Shown here: piece after piece, positions 17,627 to 24,987 of the stretch
How positions within the stretch are numbered: position 1 is the stretch's first letter
Layout: each line of letters opens with the position of its first letter
Origin: Caulobacter henricii
GTDB lineage: Bacteria; Pseudomonadota; Alphaproteobacteria; Caulobacterales; Caulobacteraceae
Direction: 5' to 3'
Assembly (NCBI RefSeq): GCF_001414055.1
Contig: NZ_CP013002.1
Span: forward strand, 992,001-1,056,000
Length of the DNA stretch: 64,000 bases
Position numbers and translations under genes: made by a program
Notes under the pieces: model-generated
What the model saw: only the letters and a program-made list of their open reading frames with translations
Told to the model about the DNA's origin: nothing
The model's database searches: none

Positions 17627-17979
17627 CCACAGCGGCGGTCGAGGATCTGGTGCTGGGGCCGCGCATGATCTCCTTTTGCCGGATCTCGCGCGAAGGTGCC
17701 GCCGCCGCCAATGATCATGATGACGAAGAGGGCTCGGTCCTGATGACCCTGCGGTCTCTCGCGTCCGGCGAGGTCATCGGCTGGGCCGATACCGACCTCG
17801 ACGGCCAGACCGCCCGCCTCGAGACGCACGGCACGGATGAGCTGCAGGTCACCTATGAGCTGATCCAGCTCTCGGGGGCCTGGCTGATCGAGACCGCCAA
17901 GGCGCGGGGCCTGGTGCTGTTCGCCTGGGGGCAGGAGCCGACGCCGGTGGTGGTGCCGATGGATGTGTTTGAGCTGTGA
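17623..17979 (+). CDS. hypothetical protein, second of a paralogous pair
   Basis: This 118-residue acidic protein is translationally coupled to the preceding gene (ATGA overlap). It shares the SGxWLIxTAxxxGLxL C-terminal motif with that gene and otherwise has no motif I can name. An N-terminal domain of about 80 residues (ISFCRISREG ... VLMTLRSLASGEVIGWADTDLDG) looks like a beta-rich fold. There are no signal peptide or membrane segments. Two similar small soluble proteins in tandem might form a heteromer; that is inference only. Confidence 0.7.
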   Translation: MTTAAVEDLVLGPRMISFCRISREGAAAANDHDDEEGSVLMTLRSLASGEVIGWADTDLDGQTARLETHGTDELQVTYELIQLSGAWLIETAKARGLVLFAWGQEPTPVVVPMDVFEL

Positions 17980-18084
17980 GGGGGCTCTTGTTTCTGAGCG
18001 GAAACACGCAGCAGATCGAGCGCTACGATCCATCTCGATCAAGCTCCTGGACAGCGTCGCAGGCCGACCTCTCAGGTCGGTGCG

Positions 18085-18233
18085 ATCCTTACATCTCCCG
18101 GAGGCTGTAGCGTGCCGGTCTGACCAGGTTGGTCAAGGACTGGCCTGCGGCCAGCCGCGCGGCGGCGGCGCGGAGCGCCGTCCTTGAGCAACCTGGTCAG
18201 ACCGGCGATCGTCTCGCCGTGAGATGTAAGGAT
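18085..18233. repeat. long nested palindrome, GTCAAGGAC-core family, copy 2
   Basis: The outer arms are ATCCTTACATCTC (18085-18097) and its exact complement at 18221-18233. The inner arms are a perfect 17-bp pair (18115-18131 with 18189-18205) continued by TCAAGGAC (18133-18140) pairing with GTCCTTGA (18180-18187). The apex is GC-rich. Core and apex resemble the element at 13790-13925, but the arm sequences differ. Confidence 0.8.
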
Positions 18234-18281
18234 GGCTCCACCCGAGGGGCGGCGGCTTCCCAACTCAGAACTCACAATCCT

Positions 18282-18397
18282 CCGTCATCCCGGGACTTGT
18301 TCCCGGGACCCATTTGTCCGCTGTACGGACGGTGAAGGGATGGTCGATGGCGGGGCAACTGAACCATGGGTCCCGGGGACAAGCCCCGGGATGACGG
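18282..18397. repeat. inverted repeat, GTCATCCCGG family
   Basis: About 32 bases at 18282-18313 (CCGTCATCCCGGGACTTG...) pair with 18366-18397 (...CAAGCCCCGGGATGACGG) with one or two mismatches. Each arm also contains its own internal hairpin (CCCGGG...CCCGGG). It is a member of the dispersed family seen at 13979 and 18947. Confidence 0.8.
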
Positions 18398-18614
18398 GGT
18401 TGGGGGGGCGTGCGGCGGGTCTATCCCCGTTCCCGCACGGGGATAGCCGCCCCTCCGCCCCAACAACTTCAACGCCCTAACCGCCCCACCCTGCGTCACG
18501 ATCCAAAAACGATGCAGCCCCCTGCAAAACGGCCGCATACTCCTCCTCGCTTCATCGCAAGGGGAGGGCGTCCAGCTGGCGGCCTGACGGGCGGTGGGGG
18601 CGGTTGTGCGGGTG

Positions 18615-18925
18615 CAAGAGGACAGGGGACGTAAACCTGTCCATCGGAGGAAGGCCAAGCCTCCGCCCGTCCGAAGGTTCGCTCCGGATCCCTCCGGAAT
18701 CGGCGTGGCTTGCAGCCCCAGGGCTCAAGTCCGTCGCGAGGAGGGCAAGATCCGGGTGGGGTGAAGGGTTGAACCAGACCCGCGCGCCCCGGCCAGAGGG
18801 ATAACAATCGTGCGGAGCGCTCCGGCCACGGCCGAAACGGTACTCCAATCACACTCCTCCGGGCCTGGCCCGGACGCTCCGCCGCCTCCCCAACTCGCCG
18901 GTGAAAACCGGTGAGGGCGCGAAGC
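18615..18925 (+). ncRNA. candidate structured RNA, copy A (unknown class)
   Basis: About 280 bp here are repeated at 39195-39515 with local substitutions that preserve pairing. P1 is GGACAGG (18620-18626) with CCTGTCC (18636-18642); P2 is CGGAGG (18645-18650) with CCTCCG (18660-18665); P3 is CCGGA (18684-18688) with TCCGG (18693-18697). Later come a CCGGGC/GCCCGG hairpin (18859-18873) and a terminal hairpin near 18895-18915. Between the copies two P1 pairs change from A-T to G-C together. All imperfect pairs are G-U only if the plus strand is read, which favours a plus-strand transcript. Small ORFs here on both strands have repeat-like composition and are not credible. Not a tRNA, tmRNA or RNase P; I do not know the class. 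Confidence 0.5.
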
Positions 18926-18946
18926 TGTGCCTTCTCAAATCTTCGC

Positions 18947-19052
18947 TGTCATCCCGGACAAGCGCGCAGCGCGCCGATCCGGGACCGACATGGAACGCGG
19001 CGCTCAGGCGTCGGTCCCGGATCTTCGCCGTGCCGGCTCGTCCGGGATGACA
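18947..19052. repeat. inverted repeat, GTCATCCCGGAC family
   Basis: TGTCATCCCGGA at 18947 pairs with TCCGGGATGACA at 19041-19052, and an inner GATCCGGGACCGAC/GTCGGTCCCGGATC pair lies inside. It is the same repeat family as 13979-14109 and 18282-18397. It abuts the 3' end of the minus-strand gene at 19071 and may terminate it. Confidence 0.75.
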
Positions 19053-19070
19053 ACGGAGCGACCGCTCCCC

Positions 19071-19538
19071 TCAAGGCTCCGCCCCCGTCTCGATCAGCGG
19101 CCTTGCCAGTCCCACCGCCTGCTCGAGGCTGGTCGCCACCGCCACGCCGGCGAAGGGCTTCCAGCCGTCGCAGACGACCCGGGCCGCCGCTTCGTCGGCG
19201 CTGCCGGCCGGGATGGCGACGGGCGGGCGCGGGTCGCCGGTGACGGGACCTTCGCGGCCGCCGGTCCGGATGCTGGCAAAGCCGGCATGGCTGATGGTGC
19301 GGGCCTCGCAGTCGATGACCTCGTGCCGCCAGCCGCCCCAGTATTCATCGGCCCCGGCCTTGAAGCCGCCCTCGGTAACCTGCAGCAGGCGAAGCTTGGC
19401 GGTGCGGCCGGTCCACTGGACGCTGGTCATGTCGACGAAGACGGCGAAGCGGGCGACATCGGCCAAGCGCAGTTCAAGCGGGGCGGGCTGGGCCAGGGCG
19501 GGGGATGCGATGATCACCGCCAGGAGCGTGGCCGCCAC
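19071..19538 (-). CDS. secreted protein of unknown function (surface-adhesin-E-like)
   Basis: I prefer a GTG start at 19538, which gives 155 residues with a clean signal peptide (MAATLLAVIIASPALAQ). The frame is open to an ATG at 19616, but that extension is translated from a dispersed repeat. The mature part (LRLADVARFAVFVDMTSVQW, WRHEVIDCEARTISHAG, ARVVCDGWKPFAG) has two Cys and the spacing of small surface-adhesin-E-like periplasmic proteins; this link is tentative. The repeat at 19558-19580 ends in GGAGGAGG, about 13 bases before the GTG, so the repeat appears to supply the ribosome binding site. The gene is antisense to murC and separates it from murG. Confidence 0.65.
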   Translation of the reverse strand: MAATLLAVIIASPALAQPAPLELRLADVARFAVFVDMTSVQWTGRTAKLRLLQVTEGGFKAGADEYWGGWRHEVIDCEARTISHAGFASIRTGGREGPVTGDPRPPVAIPAGSADEAAARVVCDGWKPFAGVAVATSLEQAVGLARPLIETGAEP

Positions 19539-19557
19539 GGCGAGGGGGCGACCTCCT

Positions 19558-19646
19558 CCTTCGACAGGCTCAGGATGAGGTCTATTGATAAGCTTGAGCT
19601 TCTCACGGCCGGTCATTCGAAATCCTCATCCTGAGCCTGTCGAAGG
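19558..19646. repeat. inverted repeat, CCTGAGCCTGTCGAAGG family
   Basis: Perfect 23-bp arms: 19558-19580 (CCTTCGACAGGCTCAGGATG...) and its reverse complement at 19624-19646. The word CTCATCCTGAGCCTGTCGAA is a widespread dispersed repeat in alphaproteobacterial genomes. It lies between murC and the secreted-protein gene. Confidence 0.85.
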
Positions 19647-19735
19647 ACGGGGATTTCGTCCACGGACGCCTGCCGTCACGCATTTTGCAAGATCGGCCGT
19701 TCCACCCTCGCTCCAGATCGTCTAATCGGCTTTGC

Positions 19736-21154
19736 ATGATCCAGCGTCGACGCCCCGTACCCTTCGAACTCGGCCCCGTGCACTTCATCGGCATAGGCGG
19801 CATTGGCATGTCCGGCATTGCCGAGATCATGCTGCGCATCGGCTACACCGTTCAGGGCAGCGACGCCAAGGCCAGTGCCAATACCGAGCGGCTGGAAAAG
19901 CTGGGCGCGCGGATCTTCATCGGCCATGACGCGGCCCATGTCGAAGGTGCCTCGGCCATCGTCTATTCGACCGCCGTCAAGGCCGACAATCCGGAGATGG
20001 TCGCCGGCCGCGACAAGCGCCTTCCGCTGGTGCGGCGCGCCGAGATGCTGGCCGAGCTGATGCGCCTGCAGTTTTCCGTGGCCGTCGGCGGCACCCACGG
20101 CAAGACGACGACGACCTCGATGGTCGCGGCCCTGCTCGACGCCGGCGACCTGGACCCGACCGTGGTCAATGGCGGCATCATCAATGCCTATGGCACCAAT
20201 GCCAAGGTCGGCGAGGGCGACTGGATCGTCGTCGAGGCCGACGAGAGCGACGGCTCGTTCCTGAAGCTGAAGTCGACCGTGGCCATCGTCACCAATATCG
20301 ACGCCGAGCACCTGGATCACTGGGGCGACTTCGAGGCCGTCAAGAAGGGCTTCCGCGACTTCGTCGAGAACATCCCCTTCTACGGCTTTGCCGCGGTCTG
20401 CACCGACCATCCCGAGGTCCAGGCCCTGACCGCCCGGATCGAGAACCGGCGTCTGGTGACCTATGGCACCAATCCCCAGGCCGAGGTCCGGGTCTCCAAC
20501 ATCGCCATGGGCCCCGACGGCTCGACCTTTGACATCATCGTCTCGCCTCTGGCAGGCGAGCCGGTGCGCTATGACGGCCTGAAGATGCCGATGGCCGGGC
20601 ACCACAATGTGCTCAATGCCACCGCCGCCGTGGCCGTGGCCCGCGAGCTCGGCGTCGATGCCGAGGCCATCCGGGCCGGTCTGGCCAGCTTCGGCGGGGT
20701 CAAGCGCCGCTTCACCACCACCGGCGTGGCCAATGGCATCCGCGTGGTCGACGACTATGGCCACCACCCGGTCGAGATCGCCGCCGTGCTGAAGGCTGCC
20801 CGCGCGGTGACGACCGGCAAGGTCATCGCCGTGGTCCAGCCGCACCGCTTCACCCGGCTGCGCGACCTGATGACCGAGTTCAGCTCGTGTTTCAACGACG
20901 CCGACACCGTGATCGTCGCCGACGTCTATACGGCGGGCGAAAGCCCGATCGAGGGCATCGACCGTGACGGTCTGGTCGAGGGCCTCAAGAAGTTCGGCCA
21001 CCGCCGGGCCCTGCCGCTGGAAAACCCCACCGCCCTGCCGCGCCTCGTGGCCGCCGAAGCCACCAGCGGCGACCTCGTCGTCCTGCTGGGGGCCGGCGAC
21101 ATCACCACCTGGGCCTATGCGCTGCCCGGCCAGCTGGAAGCCCTGGCGAAGTGA
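19736..21154 (+). CDS. murC: UDP-MurNAc:L-alanine ligase MurC
   Basis: MurC adds the first amino acid of the stem peptide. The ATG at 19736 gives 472 residues starting [19 protein letters not shown]. Motifs: the N-terminal glycine-rich [14 protein letters not shown], the ATP-binding [17 protein letters not shown] at about residues 117-133, [10 protein letters not shown], and [12 protein letters not shown]. The stop overlaps the murB GTG by four bases. No strong ribosome binding site is visible; the promoter must lie in the 90 bp after the repeat at 19558-19646. Confidence 0.96.
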   Translation: MIQRRRPVPFELGPVHFIGIGGIGMSGIAEIMLRIGYTVQGSDAKASANTERLEKLGARIFIGHDAAHVEGASAIVYSTAVKADNPEMVAGRDKRLPLVRRAEMLAELMRLQFSVAVGGTHGKTTTTSMVAALLDAGDLDPTVVNGGIINAYGTNAKVGEGDWIVVEADESDGSFLKLKSTVAIVTNIDAEHLDHWGDFEAVKKGFRDFVENIPFYGFAAVCTDHPEVQALTARIENRRLVTYGTNPQAEVRVSNIAMGPDGSTFDIIVSPLAGEPVRYDGLKMPMAGHHNVLNATAAVAVARELGVDAEAIRAGLASFGGVKRRFTTTGVANGIRVVDDYGHHPVEIAAVLKAARAVTTGKVIAVVQPHRFTRLRDLMTEFSSCFNDADTVIVADVYTAGESPIEGIDRDGLVEGLKKFGHRRALPLENPTALPRLVAAEATSGDLVVLLGAGDITTWAYALPGQLEALAK

Positions 21155-22053
21155 GCTGGAAGGCTGTGCTTCCCGCCGTGCGCGGCAAGCTGCTGGTCGA
21201 CGAGCCTCTGGCGCCGTTCACCTGGTTCCGGGTCGGCGGTCCGGCCGATGTCGTCTTCCTGCCGGCCGACGAGCAGGATCTGGCCGATTTCCTCAAGGCC
21301 CTGGATCCGGCCGTGCCGGTGCTGGCCATCGGGGTGGGCTCCAACCTGCTGGTCCGCGACGGCGGGGTCGAGGGCGTGGTCATCCGCCTGGGCAAGGGCT
21401 TCAACGGGGTCGAGCCCCTGGGTGACAACTGCATCCGGGCCGGCAGCGCCGTGCCCGACGCCATCCTGGCCCGCAAGGCGGCCGAGGCCGGTATCGCCGG
21501 TCTGGAATTCTATGCCGGCATCCCCGGCACGGTCGGCGGGGCGGTGATCATGAACGCCGGCTGTTATGGCTCCGAGACGGTCAATGTCGTCCGGTCGGTG
21601 CGGGTCATGGACCGGGCCGGTCAGGTACGCGAGCTGGCGGTCGAGGACCTGCACTATACCTACCGCCACAGCGTCCTGCAGGACGGCGAGACGGTGATCG
21701 TGCTCGATGCGGTCTATCAGGGCACGCCTGACGATCCGGCCGCGATCAAGGCCCGCATGGCCGAGATCACCGCCCGCCGCGAGACCACCCAGCCGATCCG
21801 CGACAAGACCGGCGGCTCGACCTTCAAGAACCCGCCGGGCCACTCGTCATGGAAGCTGGTCGACGAGGCCGGCTGGCGCGGCAAGCCGTTCGGCGGGGCG
21901 ATGTTCTCGCCCCTGCATTCCAACTTCCTGATCAATACCGGCGAGGCGACGGCCGCCGATCTGGAAGGCCTGGGCGATACGGTGCGTGCTGATGTCCTGG
22001 CCAGGACCGGCATCCAGCTGGACTGGGAAATCAAGCGGATCGGACGGGTCTAG
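21151..22053 (+). CDS. murB: UDP-N-acetylenolpyruvoylglucosamine reductase MurB
   Basis: MurB reduces UDP-GlcNAc-enolpyruvate to UDP-MurNAc using FAD and NADPH. The 300-residue type I protein shows [27 protein letters not shown], the FAD-binding [18 protein letters not shown], catalytic Ser in [10 protein letters not shown], and [18 protein letters not shown]. The start is a GTG overlapping the murC stop. A hairpin at 22081-22099 follows, so the murC-murB unit probably ends there rather than reading into ftsQ. Confidence 0.95.
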   Translation: MSWKAVLPAVRGKLLVDEPLAPFTWFRVGGPADVVFLPADEQDLADFLKALDPAVPVLAIGVGSNLLVRDGGVEGVVIRLGKGFNGVEPLGDNCIRAGSAVPDAILARKAAEAGIAGLEFYAGIPGTVGGAVIMNAGCYGSETVNVVRSVRVMDRAGQVRELAVEDLHYTYRHSVLQDGETVIVLDAVYQGTPDDPAAIKARMAEITARRETTQPIRDKTGGSTFKNPPGHSSWKLVDEAGWRGKPFGGAMFSPLHSNFLINTGEATAADLEGLGDTVRADVLARTGIQLDWEIKRIGRV

Positions 22054-22080
22054 GCCGCAAGATGCTCCCCCTCCGGGCCA

Positions 22081-22099
22081 CCTCCCCCAGAGGGGGAGG
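22081..22099 (+). terminator. hairpin after murB
   Basis: CCTCCCCC (22081-22088), loop AGA and GGGGGAGG (22092-22099) form a perfect 8-bp stem 28 bases past the murB stop. No T-tract follows, so termination would be weak or Rho-assisted. Confidence 0.45.
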
Positions 22100-22175
22100 A
22101 TCAAGCCGCGCATTGCTGACTTCTCCCGGTCCGCCGCGATGCTATGACAGGTCAAACTCCGGAGATTCCCTGCGC

Positions 22176-23657
22176 ATGTTCCGCACCCTGCTGACCGCCG
22201 CCGCCGTGTCTGCCCTCCTGGTCGGTGGGGCCCAGGCCCAGACCGCCCCCCGGGCAAAGTCGGGGCTCAAGGCCCTGTTCGCCGGCAAGCCCGCCGCCCC
22301 CGCTGCGCCGGCGGCCGTGCCAGTCTCGCCCGAGGCCGTTGCCGTCGGCCTGCGCGACAAGGCCCTGCGCGATCACCTGGCCTGGGACATCACCGAGGAC
22401 CTGACCACCAATATCGGCCCGCGCCTGGTCGGCTCGCCGGCCATGGAAAAGGCCAAGGACTGGGGCGTCGCCCAGTTCAAGGCCCTCGGCTTTACCAACA
22501 TCAAGGTCGATGAGTTCGCCAAGGTGTCCTGGACGCGCGGCGAGGAAAGCGCCTGGCTGATGGCTCCCTATGCCATGAACCTCAACCCCGTGGGCCTGGG
22601 ACGCACCGTCTCGACCCCGCCGGAGGGCGTCGAGGCCGAGGTGGCCCTGTTCAGGACCTATGCCGAGATGATCGCCGCACCGGAAGGCGCGCTGAAGGGC
22701 AAGATCGTGGTCATTACCCAGCCGATGGTCCGCGCCCAGGACGGGGCCGGCTATGGCGTGGCCGGCATCTCGCGCCGGGCCGGTCCGGTGGAAGCCGCCA
22801 AGCGCGGCGCCGTGGCCCTGCTGATCCGTTCGATCTCGACGTCGGACTCGTCGGTGCCCCATACCGGCAGCACGGCCAATGGCGAGGGCGTCGTGACCAT
22901 CCCCGCCGCCGCGATCGGCGTGCCGGAAGCCGAGCAGCTCGAGCGCCTGTCCGCCAAGGGGCCGCTGCGCATCAAGCTGAAGCTGCAGTCGAGCTTCGAT
23001 CCCAAGGACGTGGCCTGGAACATCTCGGGCGACATCCAGGGCTCGGAAAAGCCTGACGAAATCATCGTCATCGGCGGCCACCTCGACAGCTGGGACGTCG
23101 GCACGGGCGCCCTGGACGACGCCACCGGCATCGCCATCACCACGGCCGCCGCCAAGCTGATCGGTGACCTGCCCAGGCATCCCAAGCGCACGATCCGCGT
23201 CGTGATGTGGGGCTCGGAAGAAAGCGGCGGTTCGTCCGACGCCTATCTGGCCGCCAACAAGGACGGGCTGTCCAAGATCGTTCTGGCCGGCGAGAGCGAC
23301 ACCGGCGCGGACCGCATCTACAGCCTGCAGGTTCCGGCCGGGTCGCTGGACCATCCGGTGATCAAGACCGCGACCCGCGTGCTGATGCCGCTGAAGATCT
23401 ATCTGGATCGGGCTCCGGCAGCCGGTGGCGGGGCCGACATCAGCGGTATCGAAGGCGCCGGCGTGCCGGTGATCAATCTCAACCAGGATGCCAGCCGCTA
23501 TTTCGACTACCACCACACGGCCGATGACACCCTCAACAAGGTCGATCCGGTGCAGCTGGCCCAGAACGTGGCGGCCTGGGCGAGCTTCCTCTATCTGGTG
23601 GCCGACAGCGACATCGACTTCCGGGCCCTGAAGCCGGCGACGCCGGCGGCGCGCTGA
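22176..23657 (+). CDS. secreted M28-family zinc metallopeptidase
   Basis: The ATG at 22176, with GGAG upstream, gives 493 residues with a signal peptide (MFRTLLTAAAVSALLVGGAQA). A PA-like insert (about residues 150-270) precedes the M28 catalytic domain. Di-zinc ligands are visible: GGHLDSWD, GALDDATG, SEESGG, a late Asp, and YHHTADD. The family contains aminopeptidases and glutamate carboxypeptidases that act outside the cytoplasm. It lies between murB and ftsQ, where ddl (D-Ala-D-Ala ligase) is commonly found in alphaproteobacterial dcw clusters; there is no trace of ddl here. A role in wall-peptide turnover is possible but unproven. Confidence 0.9.
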   Translation: MFRTLLTAAAVSALLVGGAQAQTAPRAKSGLKALFAGKPAAPAAPAAVPVSPEAVAVGLRDKALRDHLAWDITEDLTTNIGPRLVGSPAMEKAKDWGVAQFKALGFTNIKVDEFAKVSWTRGEESAWLMAPYAMNLNPVGLGRTVSTPPEGVEAEVALFRTYAEMIAAPEGALKGKIVVITQPMVRAQDGAGYGVAGISRRAGPVEAAKRGAVALLIRSISTSDSSVPHTGSTANGEGVVTIPAAAIGVPEAEQLERLSAKGPLRIKLKLQSSFDPKDVAWNISGDIQGSEKPDEIIVIGGHLDSWDVGTGALDDATGIAITTAAAKLIGDLPRHPKRTIRVVMWGSEESGGSSDAYLAANKDGLSKIVLAGESDTGADRIYSLQVPAGSLDHPVIKTATRVLMPLKIYLDRAPAAGGGADISGIEGAGVPVINLNQDASRYFDYHHTADDTLNKVDPVQLAQNVAAWASFLYLVADSDIDFRALKPATPAAR

Positions 23658-23675
23658 CCTCTCTCAGGCGGTTGT

Positions 23676-23708
23676 CCCCGAGGGCCTGGCCGGTCCGAGG
23701 CCCCGGGG
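23676..23708 (+). terminator. GC-rich hairpin after the M28 peptidase gene
   Basis: CCCCG-a-GGGCCT (23676-23687) pairs with AGGCCC-CGGGG (23698-23708), leaving one bulged base and a 10-nt loop, 18 bases after the stop. No T-run follows. Confidence 0.5.
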
Positions 23709-24060
23709 GTGAGTCAAATGGTCCCATCGCCGCTTGAGATGAACCTTATTTGCTCATCCACAGGTTTCAAGGATGGTCATTTCAGGCGCGTTGGGGTCTG
23801 CGAAACCCGCAGCAAGCCCCTGTCTATCCGTTCTGCAGCAAGGGGTTGCGCCCCGGCGACGGGCGCTTTGGGCCTTACAGCCCTTGGTTGCCAAGGCGTA
23901 ACCTGATCGGGCGCCTGTTATGACGACATTAACGACCTTCTGGTCCTTCTAGAGGTCCATACGCAGCCTGGCATGACACCGACTTCGCTTCCTCCTGAGC
24001 AAGCCGCCCGTGTCGGGATTTCGTTTGATCAACTGTAGTACTGGATCGTGGAGGACGCTT
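23709..24060 (+). promoter_or_regulatory. ftsQ-ftsA promoter region with CtrA box
   Basis: This 350-bp non-coding stretch holds a CtrA-type box TTAT-N7-TTAAC at 23918-23933 (one mismatch to TTAA-N7-TTAAC), 128 bp before the ftsQ start. A CcrM site GAGTC is at 23711-23715. A 9-bp bulged hairpin (23812-23821 with 23841-23849) lies between them. CtrA activation of ftsQA is established in C. crescentus; the box position fits that model. Confidence 0.65.
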
Positions 24061-24972
24061 ATGCCCGCTGTAGTGCGGGGGGGACCGCCTAAGCCTAGGC
24101 GCCCTCGGGCCGAAGTGCCCGCAAGTCCGAATAAGGCTCGTTCGGCTCCGCCCAAGGGCGCGCAGCCGGCCGCCAAACTGCGCGCCGCCAAGGGCGTGGG
24201 CTTGTCGCCCGCGTTCGCCTTGAGCGTCGCCGGCGCGGCTCTGGGGCTTGGACTTGTTGTGATGCTCGCGACCGGCCATCGGGCCGAGCGCCTGGTCACG
24301 GCTGCCCGCCAGGGCGTCGACGGCGAGTTCGCCACGGCCGGTTTCAAACTGAAGACCCTGCACGTCCAGGGGGCGTCCACCCAGGCCGACGCTGACATCC
24401 GCCGCGCCTCGGGCCTTTATCTCGATCAGCCGACCCTGGGCCTGGACCTGGCGGAGATCCGCCAGCGCGTCGAGACCGTGGGCTGGGTCAAGGAGGCCCG
24501 GGTCGTGCGCCTCCTGCCCGACACCGTGGTGATCGCCGTCGAGGAGCGTCCTGCCCTCGCCGTCTGGCAGAGCGGTGGCCGCATGCGCGTGATTGACGGC
24601 GAAGGCCGGGTGATCAGCGAGGCCGATGCCGCACGCTTCCCGCAACTGCCGCTGGTGGTGGGGCAGGGAGCCGACCAGGCCGCCGGCACCATCCTGCCGG
24701 CCGTCGCCGCCCGGCCGCGCCTGCGCGATCGGCTCGAGGCTCTGGTCCGGGTCGATGACCGGCGCTGGGACCTGCGCCTGAAGGATGGGTCTCTGATCCA
24801 GCTACCGGCGATCGACGAAGAATCCGCCCTGATCCAGCTGGATCAGTTGGACCAGAGACAACGAATCCTGGATCTGGGGTTTGCGCGCATTGATCTGCGC
24901 GATCCCGAGATGGTGGCTGTGAGACCCCGCGATGCGGCTCTGCCCGGGCAGACCGTGGCCGGTGGGGCGTAG
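24061..24972 (+). CDS. ftsQ: cell division protein FtsQ
   Basis: FtsQ is the bitopic divisome protein that links early and late proteins through FtsL and FtsB. The ATG at 24061 has GGAGG eight bases upstream and gives 303 residues. A basic, Pro/Ala-rich cytoplasmic tail of about 65 residues is followed by one membrane segment (AFALSVAGAALGLGLVVML), a POTRA domain (FKLKTLHVQGASTQADADI ... WVKEARVVRLLPDTVVIAV) and the FtsQ beta domain (LRLKDGSLIQLP). A short hairpin (CCCGC/GCGGG) overlaps the first codons. Confidence 0.92.
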   Translation: MPAVVRGGPPKPRRPRAEVPASPNKARSAPPKGAQPAAKLRAAKGVGLSPAFALSVAGAALGLGLVVMLATGHRAERLVTAARQGVDGEFATAGFKLKTLHVQGASTQADADIRRASGLYLDQPTLGLDLAEIRQRVETVGWVKEARVVRLLPDTVVIAVEERPALAVWQSGGRMRVIDGEGRVISEADAARFPQLPLVVGQGADQAAGTILPAVAARPRLRDRLEALVRVDDRRWDLRLKDGSLIQLPAIDEESALIQLDQLDQRQRILDLGFARIDLRDPEMVAVRPRDAALPGQTVAGGA

Positions 24973-24987
24973 GGATATGGTGTTGGG

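Noticed and set aside
18496..18852. Hypothetical proteins of 98-128 residues on the minus strand across the RNA candidate
   Set aside because: They overlap each other in several frames, are Pro/Arg-rich, and the two-copy comparison shows pairing conserved rather than codons.
23709..24060. Decayed ddl remnant between the M28 gene and ftsQ
   Set aside because: I read all three plus frames and saw no ATP-grasp or D-Ala-D-Ala ligase motif; the stretch looks purely regulatory.
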